From positions 1 through 64,000 of the forward strand of contig CADCWO010000001.1 in assembly GCA_902806435.1 (NCBI GenBank): 64,000 nt of DNA. The letters are read 5' to 3'. The translations under genes and the position numbers were made by a program. This document shows positions 45,020-53,824 of this stretch, piece by piece. Every line of letters begins with the position of its first letter. Position 1 is the stretch's first letter. Source of the DNA: an uncultured Synechococcales cyanobacterium (GTDB lineage: Bacteria > Cyanobacteriota > Cyanobacteriia > Thermosynechococcales > Thermosynechococcaceae). The notes under the pieces were generated by a model. That model worked only from the letters and a program-made list of their open reading frames with translations, did not search any database and was not told the DNA's origin.

Positions 45020-46492
45020 TTAGGGCTGTGGTGCTTCCAGACTGGCATCGTGCTCCGCGCTGGTCCGCAGTTGATAAACTTCTGCAAGGGTTTGATCGAC
45101 ATCTTCTTCACTTGATCGCCGTAAGTAAGTTAGTTTTAGCTCCTCCAGCAGATCAGATAGGAGTAACTGAATCTCTTGCAAGGTTTGCTTGTCTTGAAGC
45201 TCTGTACGAAGCGTTTGGCTAAACTGAGCAGACAGATGCCGGAAAATTCTCGCTGCCTCAGCGTCTTCTAAAGAGTTAGTCAGGCCATCGTGAATTGCTT
45301 GCGAAAGGTGAGTGGCAAGTTGTCCTGCCAAGTCAGTAGGAATGTGACCAACCCCAGGAATATTCTGTAAGCCTCGGTAAATAGGAGATTGATTGAGCAT
45401 CTGGGCAATGGTGTGCCGTAGCAGGGCTTCTAAATCTGGCTGAATTTGGGGGTAAACTTTATAGACTGATAATTGGCACAGACGCGCCGCGATCGCCGCT
45501 ACTTCATTTGTGTTATTGACTTCGACATAGGATTTTGGCCGGAGCAGCCAACGTAGGAGCCCTCCTTGTTTGATTGATTGCTGCGTCAAACTGATTGTCC
45601 GGACAACCACTAACTCACTGACTTCTCCAGCGATATTTTCGGCTAGCCAACGACTAACCAGTGCCTGTGCTCGCTCAAGATTTAGTAGGCCAGCTTGATA
45701 GAGCCGGATCGTCGCTGGAATTACTCGCAGCCAACGCCAGACAGGTAACAAGAGGAAAAGATCGTACCAACGCCAAAGCATGGCATCCATCCAGCTGGTA
45801 CCAGAATGACGACGGCTGAGGTAGAAGGTGCGGATCAGAAACTCCAGCCCAAAAAGGCCAACAAAGAACCGGTCAATTTGCCAGAAATAGTCAACAAACT
45901 GGCCGGTTTCGCCAATTGGTCGGAAGTAATTCGTTGCCATCAAAGGCCGAATGTCCTGATCAAAAAATGTCAAGGCTTGGGGCCAACCAACTTCGCTTAG
46001 ATAATCCCGGCTCCAGAATACCTGAAACGCTTGTTTCGCGCCATCCTGGTTCAGGTGCTCCCGCATCCGGTTTTTGATTTTTTCCAGGGTTCCGACCTTA
46101 CTGGCGATCGCAAACGCATTTTCATCAATTAGGCCAACGCTCTGATTAGTTAAACTTTCTAGCAATATTTCGACTTGTGGGTCTGAGAGGCCTGAATTCG
46201 CTAGTTGACGCTCGAGACGATCTACCGTGTCTAAATACTGCTGCGTATCTCGCTGGGGTTCAATCGCTTTAACGCCGTCATAGAACGCAGGGACTTCCGG
46301 TAATTTCCGTAAGTACAAGTCTCGCAATGGAATGTAGGTGAGATCAAATAGCACGAGGATCAAATTCATAAGAATGACCAGTGCCATCACTTTTTCAAAC
46401 CAGTTGTTTCTATGCAGGGCGCGCGTGCGTCGTTCTCCGGGTTGTTCAACTTTCATGATTTCCAGCAAGTAGGGCTTGTCCCGCAAAGGCAT
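45020..46492 (-). CDS. Cyanobacterial membrane protein with voltage-sensor-like helices
   Basis: A 490-residue protein I cannot assign to a named family. It has a hydrophobic helix at 34-53, a long soluble insert (55-200), then helix 205-224 containing FGLEFLIRTF, helix 240-252 containing WYDLFLLLP, and RWLRVIPATIRLYQ (253-265) with spaced arginines. This order resembles S1-S4 of ion-channel voltage sensors, with Glu217, Arg221 and Asp244 in matching positions, but no pore is apparent. The C-terminal half (270-490) is a soluble helical domain. ATG at 46456 is an alternative start. A terminator follows. Confidence 0.7.
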   Translation of the reverse strand: MPLRDKPYLLEIMKVEQPGERRTRALHRNNWFEKVMALVILMNLILVLFDLTYIPLRDLYLRKLPEVPAFYDGVKAIEPQRDTQQYLDTVDRLERQLANSGLSDPQVEILLESLTNQSVGLIDENAFAIASKVGTLEKIKNRMREHLNQDGAKQAFQVFWSRDYLSEVGWPQALTFFDQDIRPLMATNYFRPIGETGQFVDYFWQIDRFFVGLFGLEFLIRTFYLSRRHSGTSWMDAMLWRWYDLFLLLPVWRWLRVIPATIRLYQAGLLNLERAQALVSRWLAENIAGEVSELVVVRTISLTQQSIKQGGLLRWLLRPKSYVEVNNTNEVAAIAARLCQLSVYKVYPQIQPDLEALLRHTIAQMLNQSPIYRGLQNIPGVGHIPTDLAGQLATHLSQAIHDGLTNSLEDAEAARIFRHLSAQFSQTLRTELQDKQTLQEIQLLLSDLLEELKLTYLRRSSEEDVDQTLAEVYQLRTSAEHDASLEAPQP

Positions 46493-46562
46493 TCGATAGA
46501 GAGAAATTGCTAAGTGCTAGGTTCCCCTACCCACCGAGATACAGGTTGGCTACACTAAGGCA

Positions 46563-46871
46563 CTAAACTTTGACAATTTCCTGTAGCTTGCTGCGGAACT
46601 GCCCTTTCGGATGGCCTCCCTTAACTTCTCCCAAAATTTGGAACTCTGCTTCTGGAGAATCACAGACTAGGTAAGTTGGCCAGCCCATCTGGGACTTGTC
46701 GGGATACTGAGTCAGCAAAATCTGGCGGTACTTTCTATAGGTAGCTGTGTCTTGCATTTTGACATCAATAAATTCCAGACCCAGCTCTGTGGCAACTTTC
46801 TCATCATAGAAAGACATTTTGTGGCAAATGCCACAGTCCTCGGAGGAGAATTTAATCACAGCCAAGCTCAT
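46563..46871 (-). CDS. Thioredoxin-family protein with CGIC active site
   Basis: A 102-residue single thioredoxin fold. Cys13 and Cys16 form a CGIC motif after VIKFSSED, and the cis-proline is in MGWPTYLV. It differs from classical thioredoxin (WCGPC) and is related to small cyanobacterial Trx-like proteins of unknown target. A good ribosome binding site GGAGG lies nine bases upstream of ATG 46871. No signal peptide, so it is cytosolic. Confidence 0.85.
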   Translation of the reverse strand: MSLAVIKFSSEDCGICHKMSFYDEKVATELGLEFIDVKMQDTATYRKYRQILLTQYPDKSQMGWPTYLVCDSPEAEFQILGEVKGGHPKGQFRSKLQEIVKV

Positions 46872-47058
46872 CGCATAACCTCCAAATGAATCCAGTAATA
46901 CTGATCAGGACTAAGTAAAATTTTACGCTGTAATGCTTGTTCCCACTTACTCGCTCGGTTGAGACGGCTGAAGTCTGACATTGAGACAGGTCTCTACTGC
47001 AGATGACCACGATAGGATAGTTTTTACGCCCTAGGGTTCGCTGGTTAAGCTAGAAATT

Positions 47059-47523
47059 ATGAGTGACGTTAAAGTTGTCAGTGACAATCGGCAAGCACGT
47101 TACCTCTATGAAATTTTAGAGGTTCACGAAGCTGGCATTGAGTTAACTGGAACAGAGGTGAAATCAATCCGAGCGGGTAAGGCCAATTTACGGGATGGCT
47201 ACGGCCTGATTCGTAAAGGTGAAGTGCTGTTAATGAACGTCCATATTTCCCCGCATCAAACAGCCAGCCAGGTATTTAACCATGACCCCCGGCGGACACG
47301 CAAGCTACTCCTGCACCGTGAAGAGATCCGTAAGTTAATTGGTAAAGTTGAGCAAAAAGGTTTGACCTTAGTGCCCTTGAAGCTATACCTCAAGTCAGGT
47401 TGGGTGAAAGTAAGCTTGGCGCTCGTACGGGGTAAAAAGCTGCACGACAAGCGCGAGGACCTGAAAGAGCGTCAAGACAAGCGAGAGATGGAGCGGGCCG
47501 TCAAGGGCAGCTATTCTTTTTGA
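47059..47523 (+). CDS. smpB: SsrA-binding protein SmpB
   Basis: A 154-residue tmRNA partner for trans-translation. [39 protein letters not shown] is the OB-fold signature, and the Lys/Arg-rich C-terminal helix ([26 protein letters not shown]) enters the decoding centre. The tmRNA gene itself was not found in the window. The 3' end overlaps ictB on the opposite strand by 13 bp. Confidence 0.97.
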   Translation: MSDVKVVSDNRQARYLYEILEVHEAGIELTGTEVKSIRAGKANLRDGYGLIRKGEVLLMNVHISPHQTASQVFNHDPRRTRKLLLHREEIRKLIGKVEQKGLTLVPLKLYLKSGWVKVSLALVRGKKLHDKREDLKERQDKREMERAVKGSYSF

Positions 47524-48905
47524 GTTGCCAAAGTGCGTTGTGGTGTGTAGTAGCTGGTAATTAAAGCAACCATAAACCACCAGAGCGTGTTAACTTCTGG
47601 CCGGTACCAAACCGTATCAACGGTGCCGTGGGCAAGCATCCCAATCAAAGCTGCGATCGCCGCGATTAACCAAAACAGTTCCCGGCTTTGTAAGGCGCGG
47701 AGGCGAGAAAGCTGTACTCCACCATGCTGTAGCGTTACGAGAAGGAACCACAGGAAACAGCCGAACCCGATGAACCCGGTTTCCACGATAATTTCAAGGA
47801 AGATGGAGTAGGCACTAAGTGCAGTGTACCGAGGCCGCTGGTACAGCGGATAGATTTTGTTAAATACACTATTACCAGGGCCAATACCAAGAATCGGGCG
47901 ATCTCGGATCATCTCTACCACTGCCGCCCAGACATTTAGCCGGAAGTTATTGCTACTGTCGTTGCGATCAGCAAAGATGCTCATGACGCGATCGCGTAAG
48001 GGTTCCACTAGCAAAATCGCTAACAGGAGCAGTCCTGCTAAACCTCCTAGTAAAGTGGGTATGGCCCAGCGCCGCCAGCGCAGCGGTAGATGGGGGCTCC
48101 ACCAGTACAGGAGTAATACGCAGATCACTAGTATCGAGACAACAAAGCCAATCCATCCGCCGCGGCTAAAGGTTAAAACCAAGCAAGCTCCATTGACGAT
48201 CGCCAGGGTTAACGCCAAAGCTTTCGGCAACCAGCCGCGCCAGGCAAAACAGGCGGCAATACTGAGGGGCACCGCAGGTAGTAGATAGCCCGCTAAAAGA
48301 TTGGGGTTACCCAGGTAGCTATAGACCCGTGTCGTGTTAGCCAGCGAGGACTCGGTATCTACCCAAGTTGCTAGGGCCGTCGCACCAAAAAACCACTGCC
48401 GTAACCCGTAAATGCTGACGAATACGGCTACATGCAGGTAAACCGTGATCAGCCAAGACCGCCAGCGGGGCGATCGCAATATCCGGGCGATTAAAGCAAA
48501 GAGCCCCAAGTAGAGTGTTAGCTTTCCCCAACCAATCGCAGCAGCAGCCTTCTCTGGGGATAGAGCCGTGGCTACGGTAGCGATTCCCCAGTAAAGCAGG
48601 ACCAGTAAGTGAACCGGCGTTAGGTAAGTCTGACTTTCTACATCATCGGATAAAGTTAGGAGCACCCAGAACCCAGCACAGGCAACTAACAAAACTCCGG
48701 TTAATGCGTTCGGCACAAAGGGAGCAAGAGCAAATAGCAAACTCAGGAGCACAATGGCAATTTCACTGCTCCACTGCAAAAGCCAACTATCTCGTCGCCA
48801 ATTTTGCAGGAGCCCAACCAGTTTCCCTAGATAACTTGAACGCCGCCACTGGATTGCGGGCAGGTACACCAGTGTTAGTTGTTGCCATGGGTTCATAAGT
48901 TGCAT
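47511..48905 (-). CDS. ictB: IctB family protein (putative bicarbonate transporter; O-antigen-ligase fold)
   Basis: A 464-residue protein with about ten to eleven membrane segments. It starts [21 protein letters not shown] and shows the cyanobacterial IctB pattern [31 protein letters not shown] and [33 protein letters not shown]. The last elements are shared with Wzy/WaaL polysaccharide polymerases and ligases. IctB was named for inorganic carbon accumulation, but that role is debated and a glycan ligase role is equally consistent with the fold. Confidence 0.92.
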   Translation of the reverse strand: MQLMNPWQQLTLVYLPAIQWRRSSYLGKLVGLLQNWRRDSWLLQWSSEIAIVLLSLLFALAPFVPNALTGVLLVACAGFWVLLTLSDDVESQTYLTPVHLLVLLYWGIATVATALSPEKAAAAIGWGKLTLYLGLFALIARILRSPRWRSWLITVYLHVAVFVSIYGLRQWFFGATALATWVDTESSLANTTRVYSYLGNPNLLAGYLLPAVPLSIAACFAWRGWLPKALALTLAIVNGACLVLTFSRGGWIGFVVSILVICVLLLYWWSPHLPLRWRRWAIPTLLGGLAGLLLLAILLVEPLRDRVMSIFADRNDSSNNFRLNVWAAVVEMIRDRPILGIGPGNSVFNKIYPLYQRPRYTALSAYSIFLEIIVETGFIGFGCFLWFLLVTLQHGGVQLSRLRALQSRELFWLIAAIAALIGMLAHGTVDTVWYRPEVNTLWWFMVALITSYYTPQRTLATQKE

Positions 48906-49534
48906 TTTTAAGCATCTTGGCCGGGAGTCAATACGACGCTGCTATAACGCCTATGCCATTATCCACAAATATCGAGAATCACAGCCTACTGCAGACACAA
49001 TCTTTGATTTTGAAACTCATCGTTGAGTTAGGAGGCTTCAACGCCTTTGCAATCATTACCACCATCAAATGCAGCCCCAGTGTCTACTTCCGTGTCGGGG
49101 CACAAACTAGCTAGCCGCATCAAGAAGCTTACACGCTCTTCAAACAAAAATAAGCTCAGGAATCTTAGGAGTCTATTGATGATCTTTAAACTTGTTTTAA
49201 TCAGGTTAAAGCTCGTAACCTTGGTACTGTTCCAAAGCTGTCGGAAAGTAAAATCTTCTACTAGTTTTGAAGTTTAGCTACAAGCAAAATAACTACTCAG
49301 GAAGTCTTCTAAATCTAATTCTTAACCTTGTGTGCAGATGCAAGTTATCACCGCTGGCAAATCTAGAATCTGTACGCCGATAGAAATTGCTCTCTTCTAC
49401 TGATTGATTCAAGCCAAGTCGTAAGGGCTCAAAACTCTCCCACTCCAAGCGAAACCCTAATCATCCAAAAGAATGCCAAAATAGCTACAGGCTGGACACC
49501 TCAGTGTTATTTGAAGCTCGATCAAGGGTGAGTA
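48906..49534. other. Long intergenic region between ictB and the TspO gene
   Basis: 629 bp with no credible gene on either strand. Small inverted repeats are present: CGTTGA/TCAACG at 49021-49043, and GCCCC/GGGGC at 49074-49101. No tmRNA or tRNA signature was seen despite the closeness of smpB. Confidence 0.5.
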
Positions 49535-50008
49535 ATGATTAAATCCTGGATGGTAATTGGGGCTGTGACCTTGCTGGTTATGCTGGCAAGTAACGTAATT
49601 CGACCTCGGGATATCAAGTGGTTTAAGAACCTACAGCGGCCTAGCTGGTTAACTTTTGAGGCGGCGATTCCCGTAATCTGGACAGTAATATTTATTTGTG
49701 GTGCTTGGTCAGCTGTGATTAGCTGGGAGAAGGACCCCGGTAGCCCCAGGACATGGCTATTGATGGGGCTTTATCTGCTGCTAGAAGTGATCACAGTTTC
49801 TTATACACCAGTGATGCTTTGGCGTCGAAGTTTGAAAACGGGGATGTATATCGGCGGAACTGGAGCCATATTAGGCATCCTATTGACCCTGGCTGTTTTG
49901 CCAATTTCTGGCTGGGCGGCACTGCTACTGCTACCCTATGATCTCTGGAGCCCGATTGGTACGTTTACAACCTGGCAGATGGCTCAACTTAATCCCCACG
50001 CTGCCTAG
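49535..50008 (+). CDS. TspO/MBR family protein
   Basis: A 157-residue tryptophan-rich sensory protein with five membrane helices. Typical elements are KWFKNLQRPSWLTFEAAIPVIWTVIFICGAWSA and, near the C-terminus, LLPYDLWSPIGTFTTWQMAQLN. In other bacteria TspO binds and degrades tetrapyrroles and affects stress and photosynthetic regulation. It is followed 22 bp later by the GFA-family gene on the same strand. Confidence 0.92.
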   Translation: MIKSWMVIGAVTLLVMLASNVIRPRDIKWFKNLQRPSWLTFEAAIPVIWTVIFICGAWSAVISWEKDPGSPRTWLLMGLYLLLEVITVSYTPVMLWRRSLKTGMYIGGTGAILGILLTLAVLPISGWAALLLLPYDLWSPIGTFTTWQMAQLNPHAA

Positions 50009-50030
50009 TATCGAGGTGTAGCTAGAGGCT

Positions 50031-50417
50031 ATGAAGAAGGCAAAACAACCCAATACCTACAACGGTGGGTGTCACTGTGGAGCTGTGCGGTTTCAGGTAA
50101 CTGTTGATAACTATAAGGTAGCTGACTGTAATTGCTCTATTTGCCGCAAGAAGGGGTTTTTGCATCTGATTGTGCCGCCTGAGCAGTTTACGTTGCTCCA
50201 AGGGACAGAGGCTTTGATAACCTACACTTTTAACACGAGGGTTGCCCATCATATGTTCTGCCGTATCTGCGGGATTCATTCCTTTTACCGGCCGCGTTCT
50301 CACCCAGATGCCTTCGATGTCAATGTGCACTGTCTAGATGGCGATGTCCTGGACCAATTTCAGATTTTGCCTTTTGATGGCGCTAACTGGGAGCAAAACG
50401 TTCATCTAATTCGTTGA
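50031..50417 (+). CDS. GFA (glutathione-dependent formaldehyde-activating-like) family protein
   Basis: A 128-residue Mss4-fold zinc protein. Zinc ligands are evident in YNGGCHCGAVRFQV, CNCSICRKKGF and FCRICGIHSFYRPRSHPD. The family is named after a formaldehyde-glutathione enzyme, but most members have no proven activity. It probably shares a transcript with the TspO gene. Confidence 0.9.
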   Translation: MKKAKQPNTYNGGCHCGAVRFQVTVDNYKVADCNCSICRKKGFLHLIVPPEQFTLLQGTEALITYTFNTRVAHHMFCRICGIHSFYRPRSHPDAFDVNVHCLDGDVLDQFQILPFDGANWEQNVHLIR

Positions 50418-50850
50418 AGCTGCCAAGTTGAGCAAGGTGAGTTCAGCGATCGCGCTCATCACCAATCTTGCTATGACCTGCGATATACCTGCTCTCATGA
50501 GCTTTCATGATTTATTGAGAAGCTAGAGAGCTAGAGCTTAAACTGACTTGGTTGTTAAGGCTAGCTATGCTTTGGGCTCGCTTACGTACCCTGATGTGAT
50601 CTACCAGCGGCCATTTCTGTTTACTTAACCCCGCGTACAGCACTAATTCTCAACAAACGGGGTACTTTGAAACTTCCCATCCAGACTGACTCGAATATTG
50701 AGGATAGCTGTATTACCGTAAATCTGGACCTAGATATCCTGCACTTCCAAGCGCTTGATAATTTGTTGGGTGGTGCATTACTAGGCGGTAAGTCCCTGTT
50801 AAAGCCTTAGCACTGACGACCCTCAACCCTGGCTGACGTTAGCTCACAAC
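50418..50850. other. Intergenic region between GFA and acetyltransferase genes
   Basis: 433 bp between convergent genes. It contains one HIP1 octamer near 50448 but no coding frame, terminator with T run or RNA gene that I can support. Confidence 0.5.
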
Positions 50851-51423
50851 CTATTCATCAAGCTGAAATTCATCAAGCTGAAACTGATCCTTAGTTAAGG
50901 CGTACTTGATAGCTTCTTGGCTAACGCCTGGATAGGTATACGCTTTCTCAACGAACTTTTTCTCAAACTTCAAACCTACTTTTTCCATAACTCGGATAGA
51001 TGCTGGATTAGCCACTAAAGCTGTAGCTACCACCCGCTGCGTATTCAGCTCGGAAAACCCTTTGCGGATCAATGCCTGTGAGCCTTCAGTGGCATAGCCT
51101 TTACCCCAAGCTGATTTTTGCAGTCGATACCCTAATTCGATCTCATCAGGATTGCCCACTGCTGGTCTAAAGTGAAACCAGCCAATGAACTTATTGCTCA
51201 ATTTTTCAACCGCTGCCCAGTATCCGTAGCTGTCGTACTTGTCGTAGTATTCCAGAAAGTTCGGCAAGATTTGCGCCCGGACAACTTCATACTGCGTGGG
51301 TTTTCCCGTTTTATTGGCAAAACACACCACGTCAGGATCACGGTCTAGCTCAAACAAGTGATTAGCATCAGCCTCCGTAAACTGTCGTAAAATCAATCGT
51401 TGAGTTTCTAGAAAGACTTTCAT
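50851..51423 (-). CDS. GNAT N-acetyltransferase, RimJ/RimL-like
   Basis: A 190-residue acetyltransferase of the ribosomal-protein type. TQRLILRQFTEADANHLFELDRDPDV is the typical N-terminus, ELGYRLQKSAWGKGYATEGSQALI the acetyl-CoA loop, and VANPASIRVMEKVGLKFEKKF the C-terminal motif. The protein ends in two copies of FQLDE, encoded by a perfect tandem 15 bp duplication (50854-50883). Substrate unknown. Confidence 0.9.
   Translation of the reverse strand: MKVFLETQRLILRQFTEADANHLFELDRDPDVVCFANKTGKPTQYEVVRAQILPNFLEYYDKYDSYGYWAAVEKLSNKFIGWFHFRPAVGNPDEIELGYRLQKSAWGKGYATEGSQALIRKGFSELNTQRVVATALVANPASIRVMEKVGLKFEKKFVEKAYTYPGVSQEAIKYALTKDQFQLDEFQLDE
50854..50883 (-). repeat. Tandem 15-bp duplication at the acetyltransferase C-terminus
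   Basis: TTCATCAAGCTGAAA occurs twice in direct succession on the plus strand, coding FQLDE twice and followed by the stop codon. Confidence 0.9.
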
Positions 51424-51453
51424 GCCTTGTCCACCCAGGATTCCTCATAGACA

Positions 51454-52365
51454 TTATGATGACTCTCTTGTCAGTAAGGGAAAGAAGTGTCCTACGGGTC
51501 CCTGGCCACGGCCAGGGTTGTACGCATACTTTAAGGCAGTAGTGACATAATCTTTTGCAGCTTTCACTGCGGCAAGCGGATCCTGCCCCAAGGCAAGGTT
51601 GGCTGCGATCGCCGCTGAGAGAGTACACCCTGTGCCATGGGTATTCGGGGTGTTAACGGTCGAAGTTTGTAGTGTTGTAAAGCGATCGCCATCAAACCAA
51701 ATATCCACCCCTTGCAACTCACCTCGCATCCCTCCCCCTTTGAGTAGAACCGCTTTTGGCCCCAGTTGATATACCCGCTGAGCCGCAGCCCGCATTTCGT
51801 CCAGGGAACGGATCTCGAGGCCACTGAGTATTTGAGCCTCATAACGATTGGGGGTGAGAATAAAGGCCAGCGGAATTAAGGTATCTCGTAGCGTAGCGAT
51901 CGCCGTGTCATCAATCAGTTGTGCCCCGGTGCGCGACACCATCACAGGGTCCACAACTAAATTGGCCAGGCCTAGTTCCTGCACCTGAGCGGCAACGGCG
52001 GCAATAATAGCCTGGTTTAGTAACATCCCTGTTTTAACCGCCTGCACCCGCATATCTGAGACAACCGCCTCGACCTGGGCAACGACAGACTCAACCGGTA
52101 GCGCATCCACCCGGTTCACGCCTAAGGTATTCTGAGCCGTGACACAGGTGAGAGCACTGGCACCATGAACTTGGTGAAAGGCAAAGGTCCGCAGATCCGC
52201 TTGGATTCCGGCACCACCGCCACTATCGGAGCCAGCGATCGTTAAAGCGATAGGATAGGTGTTCAGACTGGGCCTCCTGATCGACTGTTGAGTAGTTGAA
52301 TCGTCACTAGTTTTATTTTTACGTACTTTCTCCAGGGCACTTGTTCGGCTATGTCTCACAGACAA
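51454..52365 (-). CDS. thiD: Hydroxymethylpyrimidine/phosphomethylpyrimidine kinase
   Basis: It phosphorylates HMP and HMP-P in thiamine synthesis. ALTIAGSDSGGGAGIQADLRTF is the N-terminal signature, DPVMVSRTGAQLI and NTHGTGCTLSAAIAANLA the ATP/substrate sites. The open frame starts at TTG 52365, giving 303 residues, but the first 33 residues do not resemble ThiD. A perfect AGGAGG (52278-52273) lies six bases before an in-frame CTG at 52266, exactly where homologues have their initiator Met (then NTYPIALTIAG), giving about 270 residues. No ATG, GTG or TTG fits there. A TPP riboswitch was not seen. Confidence 0.94.
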   Translation of the reverse strand: MSVRHSRTSALEKVRKNKTSDDSTTQQSIRRPSLNTYPIALTIAGSDSGGGAGIQADLRTFAFHQVHGASALTCVTAQNTLGVNRVDALPVESVVAQVEAVVSDMRVQAVKTGMLLNQAIIAAVAAQVQELGLANLVVDPVMVSRTGAQLIDDTAIATLRDTLIPLAFILTPNRYEAQILSGLEIRSLDEMRAAAQRVYQLGPKAVLLKGGGMRGELQGVDIWFDGDRFTTLQTSTVNTPNTHGTGCTLSAAIAANLALGQDPLAAVKAAKDYVTTALKYAYNPGRGQGPVGHFFPLLTRESS

Positions 52366-52480
52366 GTAGACGATTTTTCCCTATGCTTTGACTGCACAGG
52401 CTAAAACCCCTGCTTTCTGAGCGCACGAATCGCTGTCGCCTCTGGTAAAATAACGGGGTTGTTCAGCGTAGAATCATCTT

Positions 52481-52999
52481 TTGACCCAGTCGAAAAATAC
52501 ACCACAGGTACAAGCGCCTAAGGTAGATGAGTATTTACAAGAACTGGCAACGATCCAGCAAACGGGTGCCAAACGGATTGCCATTCTTGGGTCGCGCCAT
52601 GTACCACTGACGCACCAGCATTTGATTGAGATGATGAGCTATGCACTGGTGGTATCGGGAAACCGGTTGATGACCTCTGGTGCTACAGGGACAAACGCTG
52701 CCGCGATTCGAGGAGCGATGCGGGCAGATGCTAGTTTGTTGACCGTGGTCTTGCCCCAGAGTATGGAGCGACAACCGCGTGAATCCCGTGAGCAGTTAGA
52801 GCAGGTCATGCATCTGGTGGAGAAGCCAGAGAATGATCAGCTATCGCTAGCAGAAGCAAGTGCTTTGTGTAATCGAGAAATTATTTCCCGCTGCCAGCAA
52901 CTGGTTTGCTTTGCTTTTCACGATAGCCAAACTTTGCTTAAAACTTGCCGGGAGGCTGAGGAGCAGCGCAAAGTGGTAACTGTATTTTATTTTGACTGA
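52481..52999 (+). CDS. DprA-like Rossmann-fold protein (annotated as DNA recombination-mediator protein A in cyanobacteria)
   Basis: A 172-residue protein with KRIAILGSRHVPLTHQHLIEMM and NRLMTSGATGTNAAAIRGAMRADASLLTVVLP. This is a DprA/LOG-like Rossmann core binding a nucleotide or phosphate through the G-S-R and GATGTN loops. It lacks the flanking SAM and winged-helix domains of true DprA, so its role in DNA uptake is uncertain. The start is TTG at 52481. It overlaps ispD tail to tail by 13 bp. Confidence 0.82.
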   Translation: MTQSKNTPQVQAPKVDEYLQELATIQQTGAKRIAILGSRHVPLTHQHLIEMMSYALVVSGNRLMTSGATGTNAAAIRGAMRADASLLTVVLPQSMERQPRESREQLEQVMHLVEKPENDQLSLAEASALCNREIISRCQQLVCFAFHDSQTLLKTCREAEEQRKVVTVFYFD

Positions 53000-53685
53000 A
53001 GCTGGCCTAGTCGCTGGCGCAGAATCAGTTCCGCGATCGCCAGGTCTGCTGGAGTTGTCAACTTCAAGTTTGTTTCTTCCCCCGCCACAATATGAACGGG
53101 TAAATTGAATTTTTCGAACAAGGCGGCATCGTCTGTCACTTCCCAGCCCTGCTGACGCCCTGCCTCGTGACAGTCTTTAAGTTTTTGCACCTCAAATCCT
53201 TGAGGAGTTTGTGCCGCCCAAAGCTGGCTGCGGTCTGGGGTCGCTTGAATCCATCCCTTTTCATCCACGACTTTAATCGTATCTTTGACTGGAATTGCGG
53301 CAATCAAGCCAGAGTGATCGTTCATCGCGTCAGCACAGCGATCAATTAAATCTGCTGTTGCCAAACAGCGGGCCCCGTCGTGAATCAGAACCTGCTCAGC
53401 TTCGGGAGGCAAAGTCTGCAAACCGTTGTAGACTGATTCCTGCCGGGTGGTTCCTCCAGGAATGAAGGCTACAGGTTTGGTGACGGCGAGGCCCTTTATT
53501 AAAGCTTGCCAGTCCGGCCAATCTTCAGGCTGGCCGACAATGCCAATCCAATGAATACGCTGTGAGGCTTCAGCCGCAATCAGCGTCCAAGCGAGTAACG
53601 GTTTACCCAACAAAGTCAGCAAGAGTTTATTGCGCTCTCCGCCCATCCGACGACCCATCCCAGCGGCTGGAATCAATAAATGCAT
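52987..53685 (-). CDS. ispD: 2-C-methyl-D-erythritol 4-phosphate cytidylyltransferase
   Basis: A 232-residue enzyme of the MEP isoprenoid pathway that makes CDP-methylerythritol, essential for carotenoids, phytol and quinones. LIPAAGMGRRMGGERNKLL is the CTP-binding loop, LIHDGARCLATADLID carries the metal-binding Asp, and KLTTPADLAIAELIL the C-terminal signature. It is transcribed alone. Confidence 0.96.
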   Translation of the reverse strand: MHLLIPAAGMGRRMGGERNKLLLTLLGKPLLAWTLIAAEASQRIHWIGIVGQPEDWPDWQALIKGLAVTKPVAFIPGGTTRQESVYNGLQTLPPEAEQVLIHDGARCLATADLIDRCADAMNDHSGLIAAIPVKDTIKVVDEKGWIQATPDRSQLWAAQTPQGFEVQKLKDCHEAGRQQGWEVTDDAALFEKFNLPVHIVAGEETNLKLTTPADLAIAELILRQRLGQLQSK

Positions 53686-53824
53686 CAGGTGCTCCTTGGA
53701 TTTGGTTAAACCCTCAATATATTACCGGAGCGATTCTCAGAAACTGGCACCGATTAAGTGAAGATGTTCCACTACAATAAGGGGCGGTGCAAATAACTAT
53801 AGCCGGGAGTATGCTCAATTAACT

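Noticed and set aside
48906-49534. tmRNA (ssrA) gene near smpB
   Set aside because: Neither the tag-peptide coding segment nor the tRNA-Ala-like acceptor end with GGTTCGA-type T-arm was found on either strand.
52366-52480. TPP riboswitch before thiD
   Set aside because: The conserved CTGAGA and thi-box segments are absent between thiD and the divergent gene.
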